This document shows, piece by piece, positions 7,430-14,944 of a stretch of DNA of 19,727 nucleotides. Position numbers and translations under genes: made by a program. The stretch lies in the NCBI GenBank assembly GCA_964415395.1, contig CAYPZU010000039.1:1-19727 (forward strand), written 5' to 3'. Origin of the DNA: CAYPZU01 sp964415395. GTDB taxonomy: Bacteria > Chlamydiota > Chlamydiia > Chlamydiales > SM23-39. The notes under the pieces were generated by a model, which ran no database searches, had not been told where the DNA came from, and saw only the letters and a program-made list of their open reading frames with translations. How positions within the stretch are numbered: position 1 is the stretch's first letter; each line of letters opens with the position of its first letter.

Positions 7430-8296
7430 CTGCGAATTGCCCAGCTTTCCGACTTCCATTTCACCGCTCTCAGCTGGAATCCTTTACGTCTTTTGTCTAA
7501 AAGAATTCTTGGCACGCTGAACTGGCTTTTCCTAAGGAAAAACGAGTTCTCCACGGCTCCGCTCGCCCCGCTTCCCGCTCTCCTTCGTTCGCTGAAGGTA
7601 GACTGGGTCGTTTTCGGCGGCGACTTTACGACGACCGCGCTCCCCGAAGAGTTCGAAATCGCCGCCGATTTCGTAAAGCGGGTTTCCCAGCCCTGGATCG
7701 CCATTCCCGGCAACCACGACAAGTACACCTACCGGAGCGATAGGAACAAACACTTCTACCGCTATTTCGCAACCCAGCGGAAAGAGATCGCCCAGCCTGT
7801 CGATTTTTTTACCCTGAAAGATCAGGGAGTTGAAGCGCACCGCCTTTCCCCTGGATGGTGGCTCGTCGCCCTCGACACTGCCCTTGCGACAAACCCCTAC
7901 TCTTCCGAAGGGCTCTTCTCTGAAAAACTCGAAAGCTACCTGAAGGAAGTCCTCAGCCTGATCCCAGAGTCCGATTCGATCATCCTCTTGAACCACTTTC
8001 CCTTCTTCTCAAACGACGAGCCGCGCAGACAGCTTGTCAGAAGAGAAGCGCTGCGGGCTCTGATCGAACAGGACCCGCGCATCCGCCTCTATATGAACGG
8101 CCACACCCACCGGAACACCATCGCCGATCTCCAGCCGAGCCGACTGCCGATCGTTCTCGACAGCGGTAGCTGCACGCAGACAAAACGCGCCTCCTGGAAT
8201 CTCATCGACCTGAAAGAGAGAGGCTGCACCGTTCAATCGTACAAGTGGATCGAAGGCTGGACCCCCGACCGGAGAGAGGAATTCGAATGGAAGTAG
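7430..8296 (+). CDS. Calcineurin-like metallophosphoesterase, apparent CTG start
   Basis: A dinuclear-metal phosphohydrolase with the five motifs of the family: LSDFHF (D-x-H), GGDF, PGNHDKY, LNHFPF and NGHTHRN (G-H-x-H). The substrate is unknown. No ATG, GTG or TTG lies in frame before LSDFHF; the reading frame is open only from a TGA at 7397. CTG 7430 gives MRIAQLSDFHF, the standard N-terminus for this family, and AAGGA sits 7 bases upstream. The next usual start, TTG 7493, would delete the first metal-binding motif. A single-base error in the A6 run at 7415-7420 would instead connect TTG 7411, but that start is too close to the TATAAT box. The last 10 bases overlap the YkgJ-type gene, so the two are co-translated. 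Confidence 0.85.
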   Translation: MRIAQLSDFHFTALSWNPLRLLSKRILGTLNWLFLRKNEFSTAPLAPLPALLRSLKVDWVVFGGDFTTTALPEEFEIAADFVKRVSQPWIAIPGNHDKYTYRSDRNKHFYRYFATQRKEIAQPVDFFTLKDQGVEAHRLSPGWWLVALDTALATNPYSSEGLFSEKLESYLKEVLSLIPESDSIILLNHFPFFSNDEPRRQLVRREALRALIEQDPRIRLYMNGHTHRNTIADLQPSRLPIVLDSGSCTQTKRASWNLIDLKERGCTVQSYKWIEGWTPDRREEFEWK

Positions 8297-8745
8297 AAAC
8301 GAAAAACGAACCGTGGTTCGAAGACGGGCTTCGATTCAAATGCACAGGCTGCGGCAAATGCTGCACGGGTTCTCCCGGCTACGTCTATCTCTCGTCCATG
8401 GACCTCGACCGCCTCGCTGAGCATTTCAAACTCTCCCGCGAAGAGTTCGCCCGGAAATACACCCGCCTCGTCGAAGACCAGTACGCTCTTCTCGACAGGC
8501 CGAAAACCTACGACTGCATTTTCCTGAAAGACAACCAGTGCTCTGTCTATGACGCGCGCCCCACCCAATGCAAAACGTTTCCGTGGTGGATCCAGCACCT
8601 GCGCGAACCGGAAGACTGGGACGAAGCGGCCCAGCGCTGCGAAGGGATCAATCATCCCGACGCGCCCGCCGTCCCCTCGCTCATCATCCAGGAGCAGTGC
8701 CTCACCTACCTCGACAATCTCCTCGATCAAAACTTCACCCTCTAA
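8287..8745 (+). CDS. YkgJ/UPF0153-type cysteine-cluster protein
   Basis: A 152-residue member of the family thought to bind zinc or an iron-sulfur cluster. The Cys pattern is clear: FKCTGCGKCC (C19, C22, C25, C26), YDCIFL (C77), QCSVYDARPTQCKTFPWW (C85, C95) and RCEGI (C118), with the diagnostic YxxRPxxC-x-FP arrangement. No membrane segment is seen. The biochemical role is unknown across the family. The start ATG 8287 lies inside the end of the metallophosphoesterase gene and is served by GAGAGGA about 7 bases upstream, which indicates translational coupling. Confidence 0.9.
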   Translation: MEVETKNEPWFEDGLRFKCTGCGKCCTGSPGYVYLSSMDLDRLAEHFKLSREEFARKYTRLVEDQYALLDRPKTYDCIFLKDNQCSVYDARPTQCKTFPWWIQHLREPEDWDEAAQRCEGINHPDAPAVPSLIIQEQCLTYLDNLLDQNFTL

Positions 8746-8760
8746 CGAAAAGACCGACCC

Positions 8761-9057
8761 ATGGCTTCGAAAATTCCCAATTTCTCGCCGCATTCACATC
8801 ATCAAATGTTTTGCACGCACTGCAATAAAGAGCTGATCGCCTATTGCATTTCGATTCCGAACATCTCCAATCAAAACGGGGCTCCAGTCTACGCTCTCGA
8901 GGTGCTGCACGCAGCAAACGCCGCAGCTCAAATGGCCGAGATGAAAGGTCTGGGGATCCGCTACTACCAGGTTGGAAAAGACCGCCTGCCTATAGGGATG
9001 GGCCGGATCGCGCAGCAAATCGATCTCCTCGCCACGCGCCTTCACAAAACGAACTAA
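8761..9057 (+). CDS. Small hypothetical protein with N-terminal CxxC
   Basis: A 98-residue protein that I do not recognise. It has C18-T-H-C21 followed by a third Cys at residue 29, which with the HSHH run just before could bind a metal. The rest is predicted helical (ALEVLHAANAAAQMAEMKG and RIAQQIDLLATRLHK). It begins 15 bases after the YkgJ-type gene, so it is probably the last gene of that operon. Only a weak GAAAAG ribosome binding site is present. Codon composition matches the neighbouring GC-rich genes, which supports it being real. It has no signal peptide or membrane segment. Confidence 0.6.
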   Translation: MASKIPNFSPHSHHQMFCTHCNKELIAYCISIPNISNQNGAPVYALEVLHAANAAAQMAEMKGLGIRYYQVGKDRLPIGMGRIAQQIDLLATRLHKTN

Positions 9058-9122
9058 TCGATTCTTTAACGACAATCTATATAAAATAAATAATATTTCT
9101 CTATCATATATCGGAACCACCT

Positions 9123-9128
9123 AAGGAG
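9123..9128 (+). promoter_or_regulatory. Strong ribosome binding site for the 146-residue orphan
   Basis: AAGGAG, 9 bases before the ATG at 9138. The AT-rich stretch just upstream (9075-9111) contains several TATA-like boxes that may act as promoter, but no single one stands out. Confidence 0.6.
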
Positions 9129-9137
9129 ATAACATAC

Positions 9138-9578
9138 ATGTCGATTAACACATCGTCTAACAACTCAGGGACAGTACAACATTCTTCTCTACGTATTGAT
9201 TTGAATCTGATCCGCTCCTCCAGAAAAATAGGACTTAACGGGATTTCCAGAATATATGAAATCGAAGGCTCGGATGAATATTCCGCAGTAGGACGGCTCG
9301 GGCTGAATGCTCAAAAAGCTGAAAGAACTGTAAAGCAATGCATGCGGTGTTCGCAAAAATTTTACAAAGATAACGATGCAAACCTTAAGTCTCACCACTT
9401 CTGTTTTAAATCCGGACAACTGCAAGAAGTTCCTTCTGCATGTTTCGCACGCCAGGGCCTCCTGTTTCTAAAAAACCACCTAAAAGGACCTTTGCCCAAG
9501 CTGGACTTGCGTTCTGCAAACCGTTTGACTGAGCATAAGACTCCGGAATTAGAAGCTAAACGGTATCGTCGAACATAA
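9138..9578 (+). CDS. Orphan protein with C2HC zinc-finger-like motif
   Basis: A 146-residue protein not recognised. Its centre holds C68-x2-C71-x14-H86-x2-C89 (CMRC ... HHFC), spacing close to a zinc knuckle or C2HC finger. The N-terminus is rich in Ser, Thr and Asn (MSINTSSNNSGTVQHSS), the type of polar start often seen in type III secreted proteins, and the C-terminus is basic (KRYRRT). No membrane segment or Sec signal. Its base composition is visibly more AT-rich than the genes on both sides, and it has its own strong ribosome binding site and AT-rich upstream region. Together these suggest a single acquired gene, possibly a secreted protein; both points are inference. Confidence 0.6.
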   Translation: MSINTSSNNSGTVQHSSLRIDLNLIRSSRKIGLNGISRIYEIEGSDEYSAVGRLGLNAQKAERTVKQCMRCSQKFYKDNDANLKSHHFCFKSGQLQEVPSACFARQGLLFLKNHLKGPLPKLDLRSANRLTEHKTPELEAKRYRRT

Positions 9579-9607
9579 AATCCTTTCGACGTTTCGAGGA
9601 GATCGGG

Positions 9608-9613
9608 TATAAC
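9608..9613 (+). promoter_or_regulatory. Possible -10 box of the phosphohexomutase gene
   Basis: TATAAC (5/6 match) lies 34 bases before the chosen ATG. The region at -35 spacing (TTCGAC) is poor, so the call is tentative. Confidence 0.35.
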
Positions 9614-9641
9614 TTTTTCCAAAAATGGATTGAGCTGCCTG

Positions 9642-11369
9642 ATGGATCCCGCTGCCCAAAAACGAATCAACGCCTGGCTGGAAGGCCCCTTTGCGCCTGA
9701 AGTAAAAGAAGAAATCAGAAAGCTTCTTACAGCCGATCCGAAAAAACTTTCCGACGCTTTTTTCAAAGATCTTTCCTTCGGAACGGGGGGAATGCGCGGG
9801 GTGATGGGCGTCGGAACGAACCGGATGAACCGGTTCACCATCGGCGCCGCGACGCAAGGGCTCGCCAATTATTTAAAGCGGCAGCCGGAACCGGAAAAAG
9901 GGCATTCGGTTTTCATCGGCTACGATGTGAGGAACCACTCCAGAGAATTCGCGGAAGAAACCGCGCGCGTTCTTGCGGGCAACGGGATCCGCGCGCTCCT
10001 TTCGAAAACGATCTGCCCGACGCCGCTCGTCTCTTTCGCGTGCCGCTATTTCGGCTGCAGCGCCGCCATCATGATCACCGCCTCCCACAACCCGCCCGAG
10101 TACAACGGCTACAAAGTCTATTGGAGCGACGGATGCCAGGTCGTGCCGCCGCATGACAGCGGCATCATGGAAGAAGCGGCGAAAATCCACAGCCCCGAAC
10201 AGATCAGGCTGGGAACCGAATTCAAGGAAATCGGCGCAGAACTCGACGCCGCCTACCTAAGCCGTCTGAAAGAGCTGCAGCTATCGCCGGACTTGGGAGG
10301 AACAGAAGTAAAAATCGTCTATTCGAACCTGCATGGCACCGGCATCCGGCTCGTCCCTGCCGCTTTAAAAGAGTGGGGCTATCCGCATGTGTCGCTCGTG
10401 GAGCCGCAAGCTTCCCTCGACGGCAATTTCCCGACAGTCCGCTCTCCGAATCCCGAAGAGGAAAAAGCGCTCAAAATGGGAACGGAGCAGCTGCTCAAAG
10501 AAGGAGCCGATGTCTTCATCGCCACCGATCCCGATGCCGACCGGGTGGGCGCAGTGGCGCTCGATGGAAAAAATCCGGTGCGGCTCACAGGAAACCAGAC
10601 GGCATGCCTCTGCCTCCATCACATCTGCTCCTGCCTTGCGGCGCGGGGCGAGCTGCCCGAAAACGCTGCCTTCGTAAAAACCATCGTCACAACCGAACTC
10701 TTCCGCTCGATTGCAGAAGCCTTTGGCGGCAAATGCATCGATGTGCTGACTGGATTTAAATACATCGGCGAGAAAATCGCCCTCTGGGAAAAAGCGTTCG
10801 ACGGCTACCAGTTTATTTTCGGCGCGGAAGAGTCGTACGGATCTCTCTTCGGGACATTCGTGCGCGATAAAGACGCGATTTCGGCCTCGTGCCTGATCGC
10901 GGAAACGGCGGCGCTCGCGAAAAAGCAGAACTTGACGCTCGTCGACCGGCTCCATCAGATCTACAAAAAATATGGCGTCCACCGCGAATCGCTGACGAAC
11001 CTTGCCTTCGCAGAGAGCCAGGAGGGGATGGAGCAGATGCTCTCGCTCATGAAACGGCTCCGCACGAATCCCCCGGCTGAAATCGGCGGGCAGAAAGTCA
11101 TCTCTCTGGAAGATTATCTCGCGCGGAAAACCACCGACCTCAAAACAGGGAAAACGGAAGATCTCGATCTGCCGAAATCCGATGTGCTCCGCTTTTGGCT
11201 TGCCGACGGAAGCAAGCTGGTGATCCGTCCTTCGGGCACAGAACCCAAAGTGAAAATCTACGCTGAAACAATGGAAAAAGAACCGAAAGACGTCGCATCT
11301 GCGATTGCCTCCTGCGACAAGCGCCTCCAAATCCTCGTAGAACGGTTCCAGAAGGATTGCCTCAAGTGA
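9642..11369 (+). CDS. Phosphoglucomutase/phosphomannomutase (PgcA/PGM2-type alpha-D-phosphohexomutase)
   Basis: It interconverts hexose 1- and 6-phosphates, feeding sugar-nucleotide or glycogen pathways. All four active-site loops are intact in the 575-residue protein: the phosphoserine loop TASHNPPEYNGYK (Ser148), the metal loop ATDPDADR (D296, D298, D300), the sugar-specificity loop GAEESYGS (396-401) and the phosphate loop IRPSGTEPK (528-536). FGTGGMRG near residue 50 is the N-terminal signature of this branch, and length fits the long PgcA/PGM2 subfamily, not the 450-residue PMM/GlmM one. Whether glucose, mannose or pentose phosphate is preferred cannot be decided. ATG 9642 is chosen over TTG 9630 because it gives the usual MDP start. 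Its stop overlaps the next gene by 4 bases. Confidence 0.93.
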   Translation: MDPAAQKRINAWLEGPFAPEVKEEIRKLLTADPKKLSDAFFKDLSFGTGGMRGVMGVGTNRMNRFTIGAATQGLANYLKRQPEPEKGHSVFIGYDVRNHSREFAEETARVLAGNGIRALLSKTICPTPLVSFACRYFGCSAAIMITASHNPPEYNGYKVYWSDGCQVVPPHDSGIMEEAAKIHSPEQIRLGTEFKEIGAELDAAYLSRLKELQLSPDLGGTEVKIVYSNLHGTGIRLVPAALKEWGYPHVSLVEPQASLDGNFPTVRSPNPEEEKALKMGTEQLLKEGADVFIATDPDADRVGAVALDGKNPVRLTGNQTACLCLHHICSCLAARGELPENAAFVKTIVTTELFRSIAEAFGGKCIDVLTGFKYIGEKIALWEKAFDGYQFIFGAEESYGSLFGTFVRDKDAISASCLIAETAALAKKQNLTLVDRLHQIYKKYGVHRESLTNLAFAESQEGMEQMLSLMKRLRTNPPAEIGGQKVISLEDYLARKTTDLKTGKTEDLDLPKSDVLRFWLADGSKLVIRPSGTEPKVKIYAETMEKEPKDVASAIASCDKRLQILVERFQKDCLK

Positions 11370-12049
11370 AATTCGAGCTGGCCCTTGTTACAGGAGCCTC
11401 GGGAGGACTCGGCAAAGCCCTTTGCCGCCTGCTCGCTTCAAAGGGAATTCAGGTCCTTCCGATCACGCGGAAAGAGTGCGATCTGGCCAAAGACCGGACT
11501 CCCCTTCTCAAGATCCTTGAGGAAAAAGCGCCCGATTTGGTGATCAACAATGCCGGCTTTTGCCTCTACGGCCCCGCGCTCGATGCGAACCAGAAAGACG
11601 TTTTCGAAGTGAACGCCGCCGCCGCGATCGAAATTTCTATCGAGGCGGCCCGCGCGCTCCGCTCCCGCAATAAACCGGGCGCGATCCTCAACGTCTCTTC
11701 GATCGCAGGAGATATTTCGGCCCCGTCGATGGCCGTCTACGCCGCCGCAAAAGCCGCTCTGACCTCTTTTTCCCGCAGCTTCGACGCGGAAATGCGCCCC
11801 TATGGCATCCGGATTCTCGCCGCGCTGCCCGGCTCTCTCGACACCCCCTTCGCCTCGCGCCAAAAACCGTACCGCCACCCCTTCGCGATCAGCCCGGACG
11901 CCTGCGCCGAGGCGATCTGGCGCCAAATCGAGCGGGGGAAAACCGTCTGCCGGATCGGCTGGATCTTCCGGCTTCTCAGGCTCTTAAGCCTTCTCGCCCC
12001 GCGCCTCTCGGAGGCCGCCCTACAAAAAGAGCTCTCGAAAAGGCACTAG
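11366..12049 (+). CDS. Short-chain dehydrogenase/reductase (SDR)
   Basis: A 227-residue classical SDR oxidoreductase. It has the cofactor loop TGASGGLG (9-16), NNAG (61-64), the catalytic Ser in NVSSIAG (111-112) and YAAAK (Tyr125, Lys129). An acidic residue after the second strand is absent; TRKE (34-37) suggests NADPH, which is a weak inference. The C-terminus is leucine-rich (IFRLLRLLSLLAPRL) and may associate with membrane. The substrate is unknown. The start GTG 11366 overlaps the mutase stop in GTGA and is served by AGAAGGA at 9 bases; TTG 11357 is right against that site and is unlikely. The gene is therefore translationally coupled to the mutase. Confidence 0.9.
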   Translation: MKFELALVTGASGGLGKALCRLLASKGIQVLPITRKECDLAKDRTPLLKILEEKAPDLVINNAGFCLYGPALDANQKDVFEVNAAAAIEISIEAARALRSRNKPGAILNVSSIAGDISAPSMAVYAAAKAALTSFSRSFDAEMRPYGIRILAALPGSLDTPFASRQKPYRHPFAISPDACAEAIWRQIERGKTVCRIGWIFRLLRLLSLLAPRLSEAALQKELSKRH

Positions 12050-12062
12050 AAAATTGGTCTTC

Positions 12063-12071
12063 TGCTAAAAT
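12063..12071 (+). promoter_or_regulatory. Extended -10 promoter element (TGCTAAAAT)
   Basis: TGn extension plus TAAAAT (5/6), 28 bases before the ATG of the alpha/beta hydrolase gene, in the 49-base gap after the SDR gene. It resembles the elements at 6104-6112 and 7400-7408. Confidence 0.5.
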
Positions 12072-12098
12072 GCTGCCCCTAAATTATTAAGGATTTTT

Positions 12099-13286
12099 AT
12101 GACCCAAGCTATCCAGGCCGCGCCAAGCAGAATTTCAACCTGTTTTAAACCGATCGCCGAAGCGTGGAAAAAAACCGCCGCCGCGGTAGGGGGCGTATTC
12201 AAAAAGCTGTTCGAGCCGATCGCTGGATACTTTTTGAAGATCTGCGTCTTCCGCGACGCCGCCCTGCAGGGCCGCTGTTCGCGCTCCTTCATGACCCCGA
12301 TCGCGCGCGGCATCGTCAACCTCTGGATGAAAACCCAGAAAATCCCGAACAAGCTCGACGCGTTCGACCCGGCCCGCCTGAAGCGGAGCGAGGCGTTTTT
12401 AACCGAATTCGCCGAAATGAGGACGATCCGGACAGCCGACGGCGTCGAACTGAAGTGGGCGCTCTTCACGCCGGAGCGGTTCAACCAGTGGATCGCAGAC
12501 AACGGCGGCGTGCGCGACGGCGAATGGATCCGTCCGCGCAGCGACGCCGATTGGCCGAGGCTGCAGCGGCTCAAAGACTTTAAGATGTTCCCCGAGTGGT
12601 TCCAGGAAGAAGGGCGGGCGTTCCGCATTCCGGCGCCTGTTCCCGGAGCGGAAAACAAATGCGTCCTCCGCTGCCAGGGCTTTGGCCGTTCGATCCCGAT
12701 GGACAAGGCCTTCATCGGCCTCCACCTCGCTGCCGGATTCAGCTACGCCGTTTTCGACTGGCGCCCCAAAATCAACGCAAAAGGGTTCTTCGAAGACGCC
12801 GAAGCGGCCTATCAGGCGGTTCGGGCAGCGGGCTTTGCTCCGCAGCAGATCAAGGCGATGGGCTCCTGCCGGGCGACGTTCGTCGTCAGCCGCCTCAAAG
12901 AGCTGCACCACCAGGACGGACTCGACGTCGTGATGATGCATACACCTCCTTCTCTGGAGGCGATCGTCGCCAACCAGACCTGGCCTGCAAATAAAATCGG
13001 CCTTTGCGGACTCGGGGCGATCGAGAGGGACGGCGCCCACTTCGACACACTACGCCGCCTTGAAAGTCTTGAGCCGGGGCCGTCGCGCACCTGCCTCATC
13101 ATGAGCGAAGGGGACAAAACCGTTCCGGCCGACACGATCGACCGTCTGACCCGCGCTGCCCAAAGAATTGGGGGAACCGACCTGATTCTGGAGCCGAAAG
13201 CCGAAGGAGGCCACGACCCCCATTTCGGAGAGCCGCTCCGCGACGCCGAAGTGCTCCGCCGCTACTTTGCCTTTCTCTCTCTTTGA
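12099..13286 (+). CDS. Diverged alpha/beta hydrolase, CHLPS 43 kDa (DUF818)-like
   Basis: The 395-residue protein has a basic, amphipathic N-terminal region (about 1-90) and an alpha/beta-hydrolase-like domain from about 175: LRCQGFGRS (oxyanion region), YAVFDWRP, KAMGSCRATFVVSRL (nucleophile elbow, 252-266), MSEGDKTVPADTI (acid Asp339) and EGGHDPHF (His372). The elbow normally reads GxSxG; here it is GSCRA, so Cys257 takes the Ser position and the last Gly is Ala. Size and layout recall the chlamydial CHLPS 43 kDa proteins, a family known mainly from Chlamydiae; I cannot confirm that without a search. No signal peptide is seen. The ribosome binding site AAGGA is 5 bases before the ATG. A terminator follows at 13324. 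Confidence 0.6.
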   Translation: MTQAIQAAPSRISTCFKPIAEAWKKTAAAVGGVFKKLFEPIAGYFLKICVFRDAALQGRCSRSFMTPIARGIVNLWMKTQKIPNKLDAFDPARLKRSEAFLTEFAEMRTIRTADGVELKWALFTPERFNQWIADNGGVRDGEWIRPRSDADWPRLQRLKDFKMFPEWFQEEGRAFRIPAPVPGAENKCVLRCQGFGRSIPMDKAFIGLHLAAGFSYAVFDWRPKINAKGFFEDAEAAYQAVRAAGFAPQQIKAMGSCRATFVVSRLKELHHQDGLDVVMMHTPPSLEAIVANQTWPANKIGLCGLGAIERDGAHFDTLRRLESLEPGPSRTCLIMSEGDKTVPADTIDRLTRAAQRIGGTDLILEPKAEGGHDPHFGEPLRDAEVLRRYFAFLSL

Positions 13287-13323
13287 CTTAATAGGTTCAT
13301 AGCCCCTTCAAGCAGTTTCAAAA

Positions 13324-13349
13324 AGAACCATCTCCCGGTTCTGTTTTTT
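13324..13349 (+). terminator. Rho-independent terminator after the hydrolase gene
   Basis: AGAACC (13324-13329) pairs with GGTTCT (13337-13342) around a 7-base loop, followed by G and six T. It sits 38 bases after the stop and separates the GC-rich genes from the AT-rich island. Confidence 0.75.
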
Positions 13350-13412
13350 CATTAAATAATTTATTTTGCGAATTTTCTTTAAATAACATATTAATCAAAA
13401 TAAAAGTAAAAA

Positions 13413-13442
13413 TTAACAAAATAAATATACAATTAATATAAA
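13413..13442 (+). promoter_or_regulatory. Promoter of caspase-like paralogue A
   Basis: TTAACA (5/6 to TTGACA) at 13413-13418, 18 bases, then TATAAA at 13437-13442. The start codon lies 17 bases after the first base of the -10, so the mRNA leader would be about 5 bases at most. No Shine-Dalgarno sequence is present. The same arrangement is repeated before paralogue B. Confidence 0.55.
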
Positions 13443-13453
13443 ATACCTACGCC

Positions 13454-14713
13454 GTGACAATATCAACAATGATATCTAATTCAAAAAGCGCTTGTTCATG
13501 GATGCTTGAAAAGGCTTCTCAAATACCAAGACGCACCCTAGAAGGCGCTCGCAACTTGTCCTGCAACAAGCTCAAATATTTTATAACTCCTTTCTGTAGT
13601 TCTATTGTTTCCGCAATCGGTGGAGTGATCGTAAACGAAACACTTAGAAACCCCACCCGGGAAATTTGCATTATAGATGACTGCAAAGTCTCAGTCCAAG
13701 AAACATCTGTGGCTGTGGCGTTCCTGATTTCCTCAATCTTGTTCACCGGACTGAGTATTTCAGAATCTTACTCCTTATGCCAAAAAGCAACGCAAAAGGA
13801 AAAAATTCTCCAAGAAAAGAAATCATTGCTTGAAAGAAAAAAAACCGAACTGGGGGAAATTCTGTCCAGTTTGCCTGCCGGAACCCCTTCCAAATCAATA
13901 TTCCTCATTCTCCCAATAGATGATTGGAATGGGGCCATCTTTGATCAACTAGCTAATAACAGAACATTTTTTCAAGAGCTCTCCAGATATTATCAAATTA
14001 TTCCCATCTGGGCTTCAGGAAGAGACGATTTGACCGAAAAAGTCGAAGCGGCACGGCGCAGCGCCACCCTGCCAATCGATGCTGTTATCATAAATACGCA
14101 TGGAGGCTCCTCCACACTTAATCTGAGCGACATTTCAGATGATCAGAGCTCTTGCGATTCCAAAGACCTTGGAAAAATTTTCAATTTTCTGACTCCACAT
14201 TCGCGGCTTTTTTTGTTTTCCTGCTCCGCCGGAAAATTAGATAAATTAACCCATGAAATATCGAAAGAACTCAAAGAAGTTCAAGTTTACGGCGCAATAA
14301 ACATTACAAACAACTACAAACGTATTTGTTTTGTTGATGAAGCCATCAAACGCCCAAGCGTCAGATTTCTCGATGACTTATTGGAAGAAAATATGACGAC
14401 GATTTGCACCGAAGGACGCCAGACTTCTACTTCGCTCACTCTAAGCGAACTTAGGTCATTGGAAATAAGCGCACTGAATGAACATTCTCCAAAAAAAGCT
14501 TTCTATCTTGGCAGAGAGCATCAAATCGAAGGCAGCTTTGAAAGAGCTTGCCAATGGTATCAACTATGCAAAAAATGGGGCCCTTCATTTGAAAAGGCTG
14601 TCGTGATTGCGCTCCTCCATATCGAGGATAAAAGACACATCCCTTCCTCAGGCAACCCTGCCGACCCCTTGATTTTGCGGGAGCTTCCCGATCTTAGCGC
14701 CGCATTAAGATAG
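13454..14713 (+). CDS. Membrane-anchored caspase-like (clan CD) protein, paralogue A
   Basis: A 419-residue protein with four parts. (1) N-terminal region with two hydrophobic segments, about 43-60 and 86-102. (2) A charged coiled coil, about 105-140 (QKEKILQEKKSLLERKKTEL). (3) A domain from about 147 with the clan CD dyad layout: hydrophobic strand VIINT then His216-Gly-Gly, and hydrophobic strand RLFLFS then Cys257-Ser-Ala-Gly, 41 residues apart. This is the pattern of caspase, CHAT and C11/C80-type cysteine peptidases. (4) A helical tail (about 340-395) resembling TPR/Sel1-type pairs. Protease activity is predicted from the dyad only. The bilobed membrane hairpin followed by coiled coil is typical of chlamydial inclusion membrane (Inc) proteins. 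The start is GTG 13454, aligned with the ATG of paralogue B. Confidence 0.7.
   Translation: MTISTMISNSKSACSWMLEKASQIPRRTLEGARNLSCNKLKYFITPFCSSIVSAIGGVIVNETLRNPTREICIIDDCKVSVQETSVAVAFLISSILFTGLSISESYSLCQKATQKEKILQEKKSLLERKKTELGEILSSLPAGTPSKSIFLILPIDDWNGAIFDQLANNRTFFQELSRYYQIIPIWASGRDDLTEKVEAARRSATLPIDAVIINTHGGSSTLNLSDISDDQSSCDSKDLGKIFNFLTPHSRLFLFSCSAGKLDKLTHEISKELKEVQVYGAINITNNYKRICFVDEAIKRPSVRFLDDLLEENMTTICTEGRQTSTSLTLSELRSLEISALNEHSPKKAFYLGREHQIEGSFERACQWYQLCKKWGPSFEKAVVIALLHIEDKRHIPSSGNPADPLILRELPDLSAALR
13769..14713 (+). repeat. Tandem gene duplication, copy 1 (high-identity block)
   Basis: From about the end of the second hydrophobic segment to the stop codon, this copy matches 15227-16171 with few differences. 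Within it, 13918-14381 is identical base for base to 15376-15839 (464 bases, offset 1458). The region before 13769 is clearly diverged. Confidence 0.92.
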
Positions 14714-14731
14714 TCCCTATCACCCCTTCTC

Positions 14732-14750
14732 CTGTTGGGAAGACCAACAG
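14732..14750 (+). other. Hairpin after paralogue A, without T tract
   Basis: A perfect 7-base stem CTGTTGG (14732-14738) and CCAACAG (14744-14750) with loop GAAGA, 19 bases after the stop. There is no T run behind it, so it is not a classical terminator; it could protect the 3' end. The rest of the 231-base gap is AT-rich and holds only the promoter of paralogue B. Confidence 0.45.
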
Positions 14751-14904
14751 CCATCTCAAGGCTTAAATCCTGCAAATGCAAAAGAGCTAACCCAAATTTT
14801 TCAAACCAAGTCAATAAAAAGCCTTCTCCGAGACTCTATTTTCGAATATCAAAAAGACTAAATCAAATAAATAAAAAATACATTAACCAAAACGCAATAA
14901 AACA

Positions 14905-14934
14905 TTAATATGCAAAAAACATATTAATTATAAA
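14905..14934 (+). promoter_or_regulatory. Promoter of caspase-like paralogue B
   Basis: TTAATA (14905-14910), 18 bases, then TATAAA (14929-14934), with the ATG 16 bases after the first base of the -10. Box spacing and distance to the start codon copy those of paralogue A. No Shine-Dalgarno sequence lies in between. Confidence 0.5.
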
Positions 14935-14944
14935 ATATTGCTGC

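Noticed and set aside
7493..7495. TTG 7493 as start of the metallophosphoesterase
   Set aside because: It would remove LSDFHF, the first metal-binding motif, which is encoded in the same frame just upstream.
9630..9632. TTG 9630 as start of the phosphohexomutase
   Set aside because: ATG 9642 gives a normal family N-terminus and no better ribosome binding site supports the TTG.
11357..11359. TTG 11357 as start of the SDR gene
   Set aside because: It is directly adjacent to the AGAAGGA site with no spacing, while GTG 11366 has 9 bases and forms a typical GTGA overlap.
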